Shown here one piece after another: positions 1 to 5,238 of a DNA stretch of 5,741 bases (its first letter is position 1; every line of letters starts with the position of its first letter). Below the pieces are notes generated by a model that had not been told where the DNA came from, ran no database searches, and worked only from the letters and a program-made list of their open reading frames with translations. This DNA comes from an uncultured Prevotella sp. (lineage in GTDB: Bacteria > Bacteroidota > Bacteroidia > Bacteroidales > Bacteroidaceae). The position numbers and the translations under genes were made by a program. The stretch lies in NCBI GenBank assembly GCA_900770515.1, contig CAAHDP010000350.1, positions 1-5,741 on the forward strand, read 5' to 3'.

Positions 1-123
1 CTCTGCAACCTCCTCGGCAATGATGTAGAGAAGGGCTTGCTTCCTAACGACATGGAGAGCCTCTCTCGCATGGTAGAGGACATCTCTTACAACAACGCTC
101 GCAACTACTTCAAGTTCTATTAA
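1..123 (+). CDS. uxaC: C-terminal end of probable uronate (glucuronate) isomerase
   Basis: An open frame runs from the first base to a TAA at 121-123, giving the last 40 residues of a protein that begins outside the window. The visible tail contains LGNDVEKGLLPND followed by ISYNNARNYFKFY. This resembles the C-terminal end of bacterial uronate isomerases (UxaC), where a basic region and an NA..YF motif close the TIM-barrel amidohydrolase-like fold. The family interconverts D-glucuronate and D-fructuronate, and D-galacturonate and D-tagaturonate, in the cytoplasm as the first step of hexuronate breakdown. The assignment is from memory of the family tail only; no catalytic residues are visible. 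A strong hairpin 27 bases after the stop codon probably ends this transcript. Confidence 0.7.
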   Translation, partial: LCNLLGNDVEKGLLPNDMESLSRMVEDISYNNARNYFKFY

Positions 124-150
124 TCATAGAGCTTAAGCAATTATACTAAG

Positions 151-198
151 ACAAATCCCTTCACGGCATCACGAGATGATGTTGTGGAGGGATTTGTT
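151..198 (+). terminator. Long hairpin after uxaC, probable intrinsic terminator
   Basis: Bases 151-171 pair with 177-197 in an unbroken 21-bp stem with three G-U wobbles (161:187, 165:183, 166:182) and a 5-base loop at 172-176. It begins 27 bases after the uxaC stop. The T-run after the stem is short (TTGTTGCTT), so termination may be incomplete and some transcript could read into yihY. The earliest ATG of the next frame, at 176, lies on the last loop base, which argues against using that start. Confidence 0.65.
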
Positions 199-226
199 GC
201 TTGATAACGGAGTAAAACTTCAGAAT

Positions 227-1546
227 ATGGGGGTAATAGACAGAATACTAGGATTCTACGAAGATATTAGAGAGTTTAATTCTTCTAATATCAAGGATTT
301 CCGGGGCAGAATGAAGTCTTGGATCAAGATGGGTATGCTTGCCGGTCGCATCTTCTATGTAAAGGATATGTGGGCAAGGGATGTAGCTGCATTGACTTTC
401 GCCTCCTTCATGGCATTGATTCCTTTTATGGCGATGATGTTTGTCATTGCCCGAGGCTTCGGCTATGCGTCATTGCTGGAGTCATGGCTGTCTACCACCT
501 TCGAGGCACAACCTGTTGTCGCCAAGACTATCGTTGACTTCGTACATAATTATATTGAGAATACGCAGAGCAACTATATCATCGGTACGGGTATCGTGAT
601 GTTTCTCTATACCATCGTTTCCCTGATGCAGAAGATTGAGCTTACCTTTGATGATATCTGGCATACGGGCGAGCGTTCGTGGAAGCAGATAGTTACCGAA
701 TATCCTACCATTCTGTTCGGACTGGGACTGATGATTCTCTTTGCTTCGAGCATCAACGTATGGACAGTGAATATGGTGGATAATGTCGACAAGATAGCCG
801 ATATCGGGGATACGATTCCTTCGTTTATCCTTCATTTGGCGGCATTTGTTCCGATGTTTTTATTCTTTGTGTTCTGCTATTATGTCATTCCGAATACTTA
901 TATCCGGGTCCGCAGTACTCTGGTGCCTTCATTTCTTGCGGGTGTCTGCATGACAGCCTTGCAGTATGGATATATCTATCTGCAGGTATTTCTGTCCAGC
1001 TATAATGTCATCTACGGTTCGCTGGCAGCCATCCCGCTCTTTCTGTTATGGCTTCAGATATCCTGGGCCATTGTGGTCTTTGGCGCTTTGCTCTGTCATA
1101 CCAATCAGAACATTCATTATTACGATGGTGATCTCAGGTACGACCATCTGAAGCTGGCGCAGCGCATCCGGGTTTGTGGCATGGTGATGCATTTGGTATG
1201 CAAGCGCTTCAATGAGGGTGAACAGGCTTATACGCCTAAGGAGATTCATGACTTGACGGAGATTCCGCAGCAGATAGTCAATCAGGCTGTAAGAGAACTC
1301 TTGCAGGCGAAGTTGCTGGTAGAGATTCGGAGTGAGAAGAAAGGCTGTTTCGAAGAATCGGTCATCCTGCATCCGATAGAGAAGATAGATCATCTAACAT
1401 ACGGAACAATGATAGAGCGACTCTTCAACTATGGCGAAGATATTGCCGGACTGGCAGAGCTGGAAAGCGATTTGGTATTGTGGAAGAATATCGAAATCGT
1501 TAATCTTGACTTCGTGGAGAATGGCAAGAAAATAGCTTTCATCTAG
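227..1546 (+). CDS. YihY/virulence factor BrkB family inner-membrane protein
   Basis: This encodes a 439-residue protein if started at 227. An in-frame ATG at 176 would add 17 residues but sits inside the hairpin loop at 151-197, so I prefer 227; a third candidate is 311. About six hydrophobic segments are visible, at roughly residues 54-78, 116-136, 158-180, 198-223, 231-253 and 263-289. The last includes YGSLAAIPLFLLW, the strongest signature of the YihY (UPF0761, formerly and wrongly RNase BN) family. A soluble tail from about residue 305 includes a helical stretch (TPKEIHDLTEIPQQIVNQAVRELL) that reads like a winged helix-turn-helix, as seen in longer family members. The family's biochemical role is unsettled; envelope transport has been proposed. 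The stop is 42 bases before the GH20 gene on the same strand, so they may be cotranscribed. No clear promoter is visible. Confidence 0.9.
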   Translation: MGVIDRILGFYEDIREFNSSNIKDFRGRMKSWIKMGMLAGRIFYVKDMWARDVAALTFASFMALIPFMAMMFVIARGFGYASLLESWLSTTFEAQPVVAKTIVDFVHNYIENTQSNYIIGTGIVMFLYTIVSLMQKIELTFDDIWHTGERSWKQIVTEYPTILFGLGLMILFASSINVWTVNMVDNVDKIADIGDTIPSFILHLAAFVPMFLFFVFCYYVIPNTYIRVRSTLVPSFLAGVCMTALQYGYIYLQVFLSSYNVIYGSLAAIPLFLLWLQISWAIVVFGALLCHTNQNIHYYDGDLRYDHLKLAQRIRVCGMVMHLVCKRFNEGEQAYTPKEIHDLTEIPQQIVNQAVRELLQAKLLVEIRSEKKGCFEESVILHPIEKIDHLTYGTMIERLFNYGEDIAGLAELESDLVLWKNIEIVNLDFVENGKKIAFI

Positions 1547-1588
1547 AAAAATATTCAAATTATTATAAACCTTTAAAACCATTAGAGT

Positions 1589-3754
1589 ATGAGAAAATTT
1601 ATTTCATTGGCAGTTGTTGCTCTCTTGGCTTCTTCCATGTCGGCACAAACCATTGCCAACATGAAAGACCTGAATGCCGAGAAGAAATCTGCTGCTATTA
1701 ATCTAAAGTTGACAGGAACCTTGACAACTACGAAAAATTCAGATTTCCGCCAGCTTCGTGATCTCTGCTGGCAGTTGAGAAATCTGGATTTGAGCGAGGC
1801 AACCTGTCCTGTTCTTCCTAAGAATGCGTTCCATTCCCGTCATCATCTACAGCATGTCGTCCTGCCAAATCAGTTGCAGGAGATAGGTACTCAGGCTTTC
1901 TTTGCCTGCGATAACCTGCAGGAAGTGGTGATTCCTAAGTCTGTAACGAAGGTGAGCGCAGCAGCCTTTTCCGGTTGCAAGTCTCTGAAAACCATAACTA
2001 TCGAAGGTGCACCCGAGATAGGAGAGTTTGCTTTTGCCAATCTTGAAGGGGTACAGGTCATCAGGGTTAATTCCCATATTCCACCAAAGACAGCTGCTAC
2101 GGCTTTTTCGGGCGTGAACATGCGTGGTGTGAAACTGGTCATGCCAAGAGGCAGCGAGAAGGCTTACCGTAAGGCACAAGGCTGGAAGGCTTTCTTCGGA
2201 GAAGTGAAACAGGCTAGGGAAGTATGCAATCCTGAAGCTTGCCTGATTCCTGTACCGATGGAACTGAAGGTAAAAGCAAAGGCGGCACCGTTGCAGGTGG
2301 CAGGAAACTGGAAGATTGTGGCTGATGAAGGTCTGGCTAATGAGCGTGAACATGCTGACAGAATCCTCAAGGAGAGAAATGCTCAGCAGAAGGGAGCACA
2401 GCTGACGATGACCCTTGCTATTGATCCAACTCTTACCGATGCTGAGGCTTATACCCTGGAAGTACAGCAGAAAGGTGTGGTCATCAAGGGAAAGACAGCA
2501 GCTGGTGTCTTCTACGGATTGATGACTTTCGACCAGTTGCTTCGTGGCAATGCATCTAAGTTGGGTTGCGATGCCATCCCACAGCTGACTTTGAAAGACC
2601 AGCCCCGCACTCATGTAAGAGAGTTGATGGTAGATCCTTGCCGTATCTTTATCCCATACGAAGAGTTGAAGGCTTTCGTTCCAGAGATGGCTCGCTATAA
2701 GCTCAATATGCTTCATCTTCACTTGGTGGATGATCAGGCTTGGACTATCGAAATCAAGAAATATCCTCGTCTTACTGCTGAGGCTAGCAGCCGCTGGGGT
2801 ATGGACGATATGCTGATGCCTATCAAGGGATATTATACACAGGAGCATATGCGTGACTTTGTGGCATATTGTGCCAAGTATCATATCCAGGTGATACCGG
2901 AGATTGAGATGCCGGGTCATGAGGTGGCTGCCATCAGTGTTTATCCGGAATTGACCTGCCAGGGAGTGAGAAAGCCTATCCGTACTACTTGTGGTGTATC
3001 AGACGAATTGCTCTGTGCCGGTAATGAATTCACTTACGAGTTTCTTGGAAATGTATTCAAGGAGCTTGCCGATGTCTTCCCATCAGAATACATTCATCTG
3101 GGTGGTGACGAGGCTGGTAATCCTGCCCTCGATTGCTGGACCAACTGTCCTAAGTGTCAGGCATTGAAGAAGAAACTTGGTATTACTACTACCGACCGTT
3201 CTGAGAACTGGAAGTTGCAGGGCTATCTCTTCGACCGTGTGATAGATCTTCTTCGCACCCAATATCATAAGACGCCGATGTTCTGGTATGAGACCGATTT
3301 CAAGAAGATTCAGCCAGGTTGTGTTACCTTTGCCTGGCGTGCAGGTCTCACCAAGGAAGCATTGGTGGCAGCGGTGAAGAACAATGCCCGCATCTTGCTT
3401 TGTCCAGGTGAACATTGCTATTTCGATTATCCGATGGCCAAGGGCGACATGCCTGAGGTAAACTGGGGAATGCCGGTTACTTCCTTGAAAGCAGCCTATG
3501 ATCTTGATCCTGCATGGGGAATGGGAGAGGAGTTTGAAAAGAACAACCTCTTTGGTGTAGCCGGAACCTTATGGAGTGAGTGTATCAACTCTCCTGAGCG
3601 CATCTATTATCAGGCTTATCCACGTGCATTGGCTTTGGCGGAAGCAGGATGGAGTTTTCAGAAGAATCGCTCCTGGGAAGGATTCCTTACCCGATTGAAG
3701 CCTACGGCAAAGGATATGATGCGAAGAGGCATCACCTTCTCTATGGAATGGTAA
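1589..3754 (+). CDS. Secreted beta-N-acetylhexosaminidase (GH20) with BspA-like LRR domain
   Basis: This encodes 721 residues. Residues 1-20 form a signal peptide ending SMSA|Q; with no lipobox cysteine, export by signal peptidase I is expected. Residues about 40-205 are BspA/LRR_5-type repeats (IGTQAF..C..L..V.IP, then AAAFSGC.SL) closed by the typical MPRGSEKAYRKAQGW end. Residues about 217-335 match the GH20 N-terminal alpha/beta domain, and 340-690 the catalytic TIM barrel. Family active-site landmarks are present: R344, D381 in HLVDDQAW, H444 in MPGH, the D507-E508 pair in HLGGDE, W566, W583, Y611 and D613 in YFDYP, and W662/E664 in LWSE. GH20 enzymes remove terminal GlcNAc or GalNAc by substrate-assisted catalysis with the 2-acetamido group. 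Likely substrates are mucin, N-glycan or chitooligosaccharide ends, but the sequence does not say which. The LRR domain presumably binds a protein or glycan partner. No truncation is apparent. Confidence 0.93.
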   Translation: MRKFISLAVVALLASSMSAQTIANMKDLNAEKKSAAINLKLTGTLTTTKNSDFRQLRDLCWQLRNLDLSEATCPVLPKNAFHSRHHLQHVVLPNQLQEIGTQAFFACDNLQEVVIPKSVTKVSAAAFSGCKSLKTITIEGAPEIGEFAFANLEGVQVIRVNSHIPPKTAATAFSGVNMRGVKLVMPRGSEKAYRKAQGWKAFFGEVKQAREVCNPEACLIPVPMELKVKAKAAPLQVAGNWKIVADEGLANEREHADRILKERNAQQKGAQLTMTLAIDPTLTDAEAYTLEVQQKGVVIKGKTAAGVFYGLMTFDQLLRGNASKLGCDAIPQLTLKDQPRTHVRELMVDPCRIFIPYEELKAFVPEMARYKLNMLHLHLVDDQAWTIEIKKYPRLTAEASSRWGMDDMLMPIKGYYTQEHMRDFVAYCAKYHIQVIPEIEMPGHEVAAISVYPELTCQGVRKPIRTTCGVSDELLCAGNEFTYEFLGNVFKELADVFPSEYIHLGGDEAGNPALDCWTNCPKCQALKKKLGITTTDRSENWKLQGYLFDRVIDLLRTQYHKTPMFWYETDFKKIQPGCVTFAWRAGLTKEALVAAVKNNARILLCPGEHCYFDYPMAKGDMPEVNWGMPVTSLKAAYDLDPAWGMGEEFEKNNLFGVAGTLWSECINSPERIYYQAYPRALALAEAGWSFQKNRSWEGFLTRLKPTAKDMMRRGITFSMEW

Positions 3755-3805
3755 GCATCCAGGAAAGAATCAGTTTGTTATCAGATTGATACCACATAAT
3801 AAAAG

Positions 3806-3842
3806 AAAAAGCGTGTAAGTAATGCTACTCACACGCTTTTTT
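3806..3842. terminator. Bidirectional intrinsic terminator shared by GH20 and the small-ORF operon
   Basis: Bases 3806-3816 pair perfectly with 3831-3841; after one mismatch the stem continues for 4 bp to a 4-base loop (ATGC). A-rich sequence on the left and a T-run on the right make it terminator-like on both strands. It lies 51 bases after the GH20 stop and 71 bases beyond the stop of the convergent 39-codon ORF, so it can end both transcripts. Confidence 0.88.
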
Positions 3843-3912
3843 ATATTATAATAAACGTAATTAGTTCGTTTGTTTTCTCTCAAAAATGCTATTGCATTCG
3901 GGATATAATCCC

Positions 3913-4032
3913 TTATGCGCAAGCACAACCACGACTTCTGTTCAAGGCCTCACCATACATTTCCATAGCGGTCATGTAATCAGCAATAACTGCCTTCAAG
4001 GCCTTCTTGATGTTTCTTAACATTGTTTTCAT
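3913..4032 (-). CDS. Small ORF, 39-residue cationic amphipathic peptide with C-terminal CACA
   Basis: The - strand encodes a 39-residue peptide starting MKTMLRNIKKALKAVIADYM and ending NRSRGCACA. I do not recognise the family. The first ~30 residues look helical and amphipathic, with basic residues clustered early (K2, R6, K9, K10, K13), acidic ones in the middle (D18, E24, E28) and small or hydrophobic residues between. The tail is short, basic and carries two cysteines (C36, C38), with no obvious membrane span. The start is supported by a GAAAGGA motif 8 bases upstream, identical in sequence and spacing to that of the upstream small ORF. The stop is 71 bases before the shared terminator. 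It probably forms an operon with the 30-residue ORF, 71 bases upstream. Secreted signal, membrane-active peptide, metal or thiol ligand and modified-peptide precursor are all possible; none is shown. Confidence 0.6.
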   Translation of the reverse strand: MKTMLRNIKKALKAVIADYMTAMEMYGEALNRSRGCACA

Positions 4033-4040
4033 AATCGTTA

Positions 4041-4047
4041 TCCTTTC
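4041..4047 (-). promoter_or_regulatory. Ribosome binding site of the 39-codon ORF
   Basis: GAAAGGA on the - strand, 8 bases before the ATG at 4032. Bacteroidota genes often lack Shine-Dalgarno motifs, so finding the same heptamer at the same spacing before both small ORFs supports translation from these starts. Confidence 0.6.
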
Positions 4048-4103
4048 TTTTTTAATTAATACTGTGGCATTGCTGCCATTCTTTCTTTTTACCTGAAGTG
4101 GCC

Positions 4104-4196
4104 TTATCTAAGACCCTTCTCAATCTTGTTGTTAACATGTACAGCCTGAGCAATCATGATTGCTACTACTGCGAGAATCATTACTGTTGTCATCAT
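4104..4196 (-). CDS. Small ORF, 30-residue single-pass membrane peptide
   Basis: The - strand encodes a 30-residue peptide, MMTTVMILAVVAIMIAQAVH followed by VNNKIEKGLR. Residues about 3-19 form one hydrophobic helix long enough to span a membrane, and the last ten residues are polar and net basic, suggesting a cytoplasmic C-terminus. I do not recognise the family. A second ATG is the next codon, and the GAAAGGA motif 8 bases upstream favours the first. It is the first gene after the predicted promoter at 4284-4291, with a leader of about 80 bases containing a hairpin, and the 39-residue ORF follows on the same strand. Size and composition resemble small regulatory membrane proteins and type I toxin peptides, but no antisense antitoxin RNA is evident. 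At this length a chance ORF is possible; the shared signals are the main support. Confidence 0.55.
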   Translation of the reverse strand: MMTTVMILAVVAIMIAQAVHVNNKIEKGLR

Positions 4197-4204
4197 AATT
4201 TGTT

Positions 4205-4211
4205 TCCTTTC
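4205..4211 (-). promoter_or_regulatory. Ribosome binding site of the 30-codon ORF
   Basis: GAAAGGA on the - strand, 8 bases before the ATG at 4196. It has the same sequence and spacing as the site before the 39-codon ORF. Confidence 0.6.
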
Positions 4212-4221
4212 GTTCTTTAAT

Positions 4222-4249
4222 GGAGCCTCGTTTCCGGGTCTCCTTTTTT
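4222..4249. promoter_or_regulatory. Hairpin in the leader of the small-ORF operon
   Basis: Bases 4222-4230 pair with 4235-4243 (loop TTTC) with one mismatch and one wobble. On the + strand six T residues follow at 4244-4249, so it has intrinsic-terminator form in that direction, but no + strand gene ends nearby. On the - strand it is a hairpin in the 5' leader, 26 bases before the first small ORF and just ahead of its ribosome binding site. It could stabilise the leader, affect translation, or stop antisense transcription; the sequence does not decide. Confidence 0.45.
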
Positions 4250-4283
4250 AATTATCCTTATTACAATCTCTCTTTTGCTGGTG

Positions 4284-4320
4284 CAAAGGTAGTGCCTTTT
4301 TTTTGAATTCCTGTCACAAA
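4284..4320 (-). promoter_or_regulatory. Promoter of the small-ORF operon
   Basis: On the - strand TACCTTTG (4291-4284) is a perfect match to the Bacteroidota -7 element TAnnTTTG. The nearest TTTG for the -33 element is at 4320-4317, with a 25-base spacer instead of the usual 19-21, so the -33 contact looks poor. A palindrome overlaps that position, which would suit an activator-dependent promoter. The start of transcription would fall near 4277-4279. Confidence 0.6.
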
Positions 4321-4329
4321 GTCGTGACA
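4312..4329. promoter_or_regulatory. Palindromic operator candidate TGTCAC-N6-GTGACA
   Basis: A perfect 6+6 inverted repeat with a 6-base spacer, centred at 4320.5. Its centre is about 41-43 bases upstream of the transcription start expected from the -7 element at 4284-4291, the position used by class II activators of the Crp/Fnr type. The half-site is not the classical Crp or Fnr one, so I do not name a regulator. Confidence 0.4.
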
Positions 4330-4382
4330 AAATGATGAAAGAAGGGCATTTTTTGACACATATCAAGCAGCATGGTCTGATG

Positions 4383-4423
4383 CCTTGATGTACGTCAAGG
4401 GGATTTGGCTTGTCATGCCAAAT
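4383..4423. repeat. Two adjacent short inverted repeats
   Basis: The first, at 4383-4400, is an 18-base palindrome with arms CCTTGA/TCAAGG around TGTACG. The second, at 4403-4423, has 7-bp perfect arms ATTTGGC/GCCAAAT around a 7-base loop. They are separated by only two bases. Neither is followed by a T-run, so they are not ordinary terminators; they could be protein-binding sites or parts of a folded RNA. Confidence 0.45.
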
Positions 4424-4499
4424 ATGTCAGTCTTGTCCGTCTGATGTGGCAGGCAGGCTGGTGAATATCATGTAAAAAGCAGGAGAAATCTACAATTCT

Positions 4500-4534
4500 T
4501 TACTGAAATAAAATTTTATCTCAGTAAGATAAAA
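4500..4534. repeat. Overlapping, mutually exclusive palindromes
   Basis: Bases 4500-4513 are inverted in 4514-4527 with one mismatch (TTACTGA...TCAGTAA outermost). The right half can instead pair further on: TTTTATC at 4514-4520 is inverted in GATAAAA at 4528-4534, with TCAGTAA as the loop. The two foldings compete for the same bases. Confidence 0.45.
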
Positions 4535-4554
4535 ATGCGGAACACGGTCCGACC

Positions 4555-4622
4555 ATGTGTGCCTTTGGATGGCAAAAAAGTGCTCTTAGTGGGGCAATAT
4601 TTTGCCATCCCAAGGCACATAT
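4555..4622. repeat. Long hairpin with 23-bp arms
   Basis: Bases 4555-4577 pair with 4600-4622 across a 22-base loop; only 4557:4620 and 4566:4611 are not Watson-Crick, and both can form G-U pairs in RNA. The innermost 11 pairs include GATGGCAAAA/TTTTGCCATC. This far exceeds what chance would give, and no T-run follows, so it is not a simple terminator. It may be a small dispersed palindromic element or a structured RNA. Confidence 0.6.
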
Positions 4623-4746
4623 TATTACTACGTCATGTATTTATTTATGTCAGTGGAAGAAATCTGTGTGTTACACGCCAGCTTCTTTTTTACCCTTCAC
4701 CCTTCACCTTTTGGCTTGGAATGCCGATAAACACTAGGGTTTCGAG

Positions 4747-4796
4747 GGGTGAAGGGTTGTTGCACCCCTTCACCCACCCTTCACCACCTTTCACCT
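4747..4796. repeat. Left inner arm of the composite element
   Basis: This 50-base arm contains a hairpin at 4747-4775 (10-bp stem GGGTGAAGGG/CCCTTCACCC, 9-base loop) followed by two more copies of the motif, the second degenerate (CCTTTCACC at 4787). Read in reverse complement it matches the right inner arm at 43 of 50 positions. Confidence 0.7.
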
Positions 4797-4810
4797 TTGG
4801 TGGAATAGGT

Positions 4811-5008
4811 GGCTCCTATTAAGGCATTCCATAGTCATCTATTAAGGCTCGCTTTAGGCTCCTGTTAAGCCTTTTGGTAAGCTATCTTTTGCTTTGTTTT
4901 AAGTAATTTCTGTTCTTGGTTTAAGCCTTCTTTTGAGTTGGTTTAAGCCTTAGATAAAGTTTACGTGTGGCTTGGTTAAAGTTTACTTGAGTCTTATTCC
5001 GATTTCAG
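4811..5008. repeat. Degenerate 22-23-bp periodic array around TTAAGCC
   Basis: TTAAG cores begin at 4819, 4842, 4865, 4899, 4921 and 4943, spaced by 23, 23, 34, 22 and 22 bases; related units begin at 4877 (GTAAGC) and 4987 (TTGAG). Within neighbouring units TTGGTTTAAGCCTT recurs at 4916 and 4938, and TAAAGTTTAC at 4955 and 4977, each exactly 22 bases apart. GGCTCCTRTTAAGSC at 4811 and 4857 is 46 apart. The shift by 34 (22+12) and 12-base half-units near 4841-4876 suggest a basic step near 11-12 bases. There is no spacer pattern like that of a CRISPR. Confidence 0.6.
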
Positions 5009-5050
5009 GAGTCTATGAGTCTCTCTTCTGGGCGGCTCAAAAATTTGTTG

Positions 5051-5100
5051 AGGTGAAGGGTGGTGAAGGGTGGGTGAAGGGTGGAACGTACCCTTCACCC
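5051..5100. repeat. Right inner arm of the composite element
   Basis: This arm has two GGTGAAGGG copies (5052, 5062) followed by a hairpin at 5072-5100 with an 11-bp perfect stem and a 7-base loop (GGAACGT). It mirrors the left inner arm. Six of the seven differences between the arms fall in the hairpin loop, while the stem sequences are the same. Confidence 0.7.
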
Positions 5101-5238
5101 GTGTAAATGGCTATTATACAGATGTATACGGCGTTTTGGTGAAGGGTGAAGGGGAAAAGACGTTTTGTCTTTCAAAAATAAGCTCCCTCATAAAAATTAT
5201 GTCGGAATTTGCATCTCGTTATTTTTTCGGGATATTCC

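Larger units (their letters stand above)
4330..4692. other. Non-coding stretch rich in inverted repeats
   Basis: I find no gene here. An open frame beginning at 4535 on the + strand starts between two inverted repeats, runs through the long stem at 4555-4622 and continues into the CCCTTCACC repeats, so its protein looks like a by-product of repeat DNA. The stretch is occupied by separate hairpins listed individually. No tRNA, rRNA or known structured RNA was recognised. Confidence 0.55.
4693..5153. repeat. Symmetric composite repeat element built on CCCTTCACC
   Basis: The 9-mer CCCTTCACC occurs at 4693, 4700, 4766, 4777 and 5091 on the + strand, and its reverse complement GGTGAAGGG at 4748, 5052, 5062, 5073, 5138 and 5145. 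These are arranged symmetrically. Outer arms 4693-4708 and 5138-5153 are perfect 16-bp inverted repeats; inner arms 4747-4796 and 5051-5100 match over 50 bp; the spacers between outer and inner arms are 38 and 37 bases. The enclosed core is about 254 bases. No transposase and no clear target-site duplication is visible. It could be a miniature inverted-repeat element, an expanded intergenic repeat family, or a regulatory or structured RNA region; it is not recognised from a named family. Confidence 0.7.

Noticed and set aside
1847..2920. A 357-codon open frame on the - strand
   Set aside because: It lies wholly opposite the GH20 gene, whose domains and catalytic residues are clear; its protein has no recognisable domain and is a shadow frame.
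3913..4032. Bacteriocin or modified-peptide precursor call for the 39-residue ORF
   Set aside because: There is no double-glycine leader, no modification enzyme and no exporter in the window; the cysteine tail alone does not justify the label.
4535..4822. A 95-codon open frame on the + strand
   Set aside because: It starts between two inverted repeats, crosses the 23-bp-arm hairpin and ends in CCCTTCACC repeat DNA; the product is Pro/Phe/Gly low-complexity at its end, with no recognisable domain or promoter.
4811..5008. CRISPR array
   Set aside because: The period is only 22-23 bases with degenerate units and no unique spacers of constant length between identical repeats, and no cas gene is in view.
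4693..5153. Complete insertion sequence
   Set aside because: Only about 254 bases lie between the arms, with no transposase frame; at most a non-autonomous element, and no target-site duplication is evident.
5156..5172. Short hairpin AAAGAC/GTCTTT as a terminator
   Set aside because: The stem is only 6 bp and AT-rich, no T-run follows, and no gene ends nearby.
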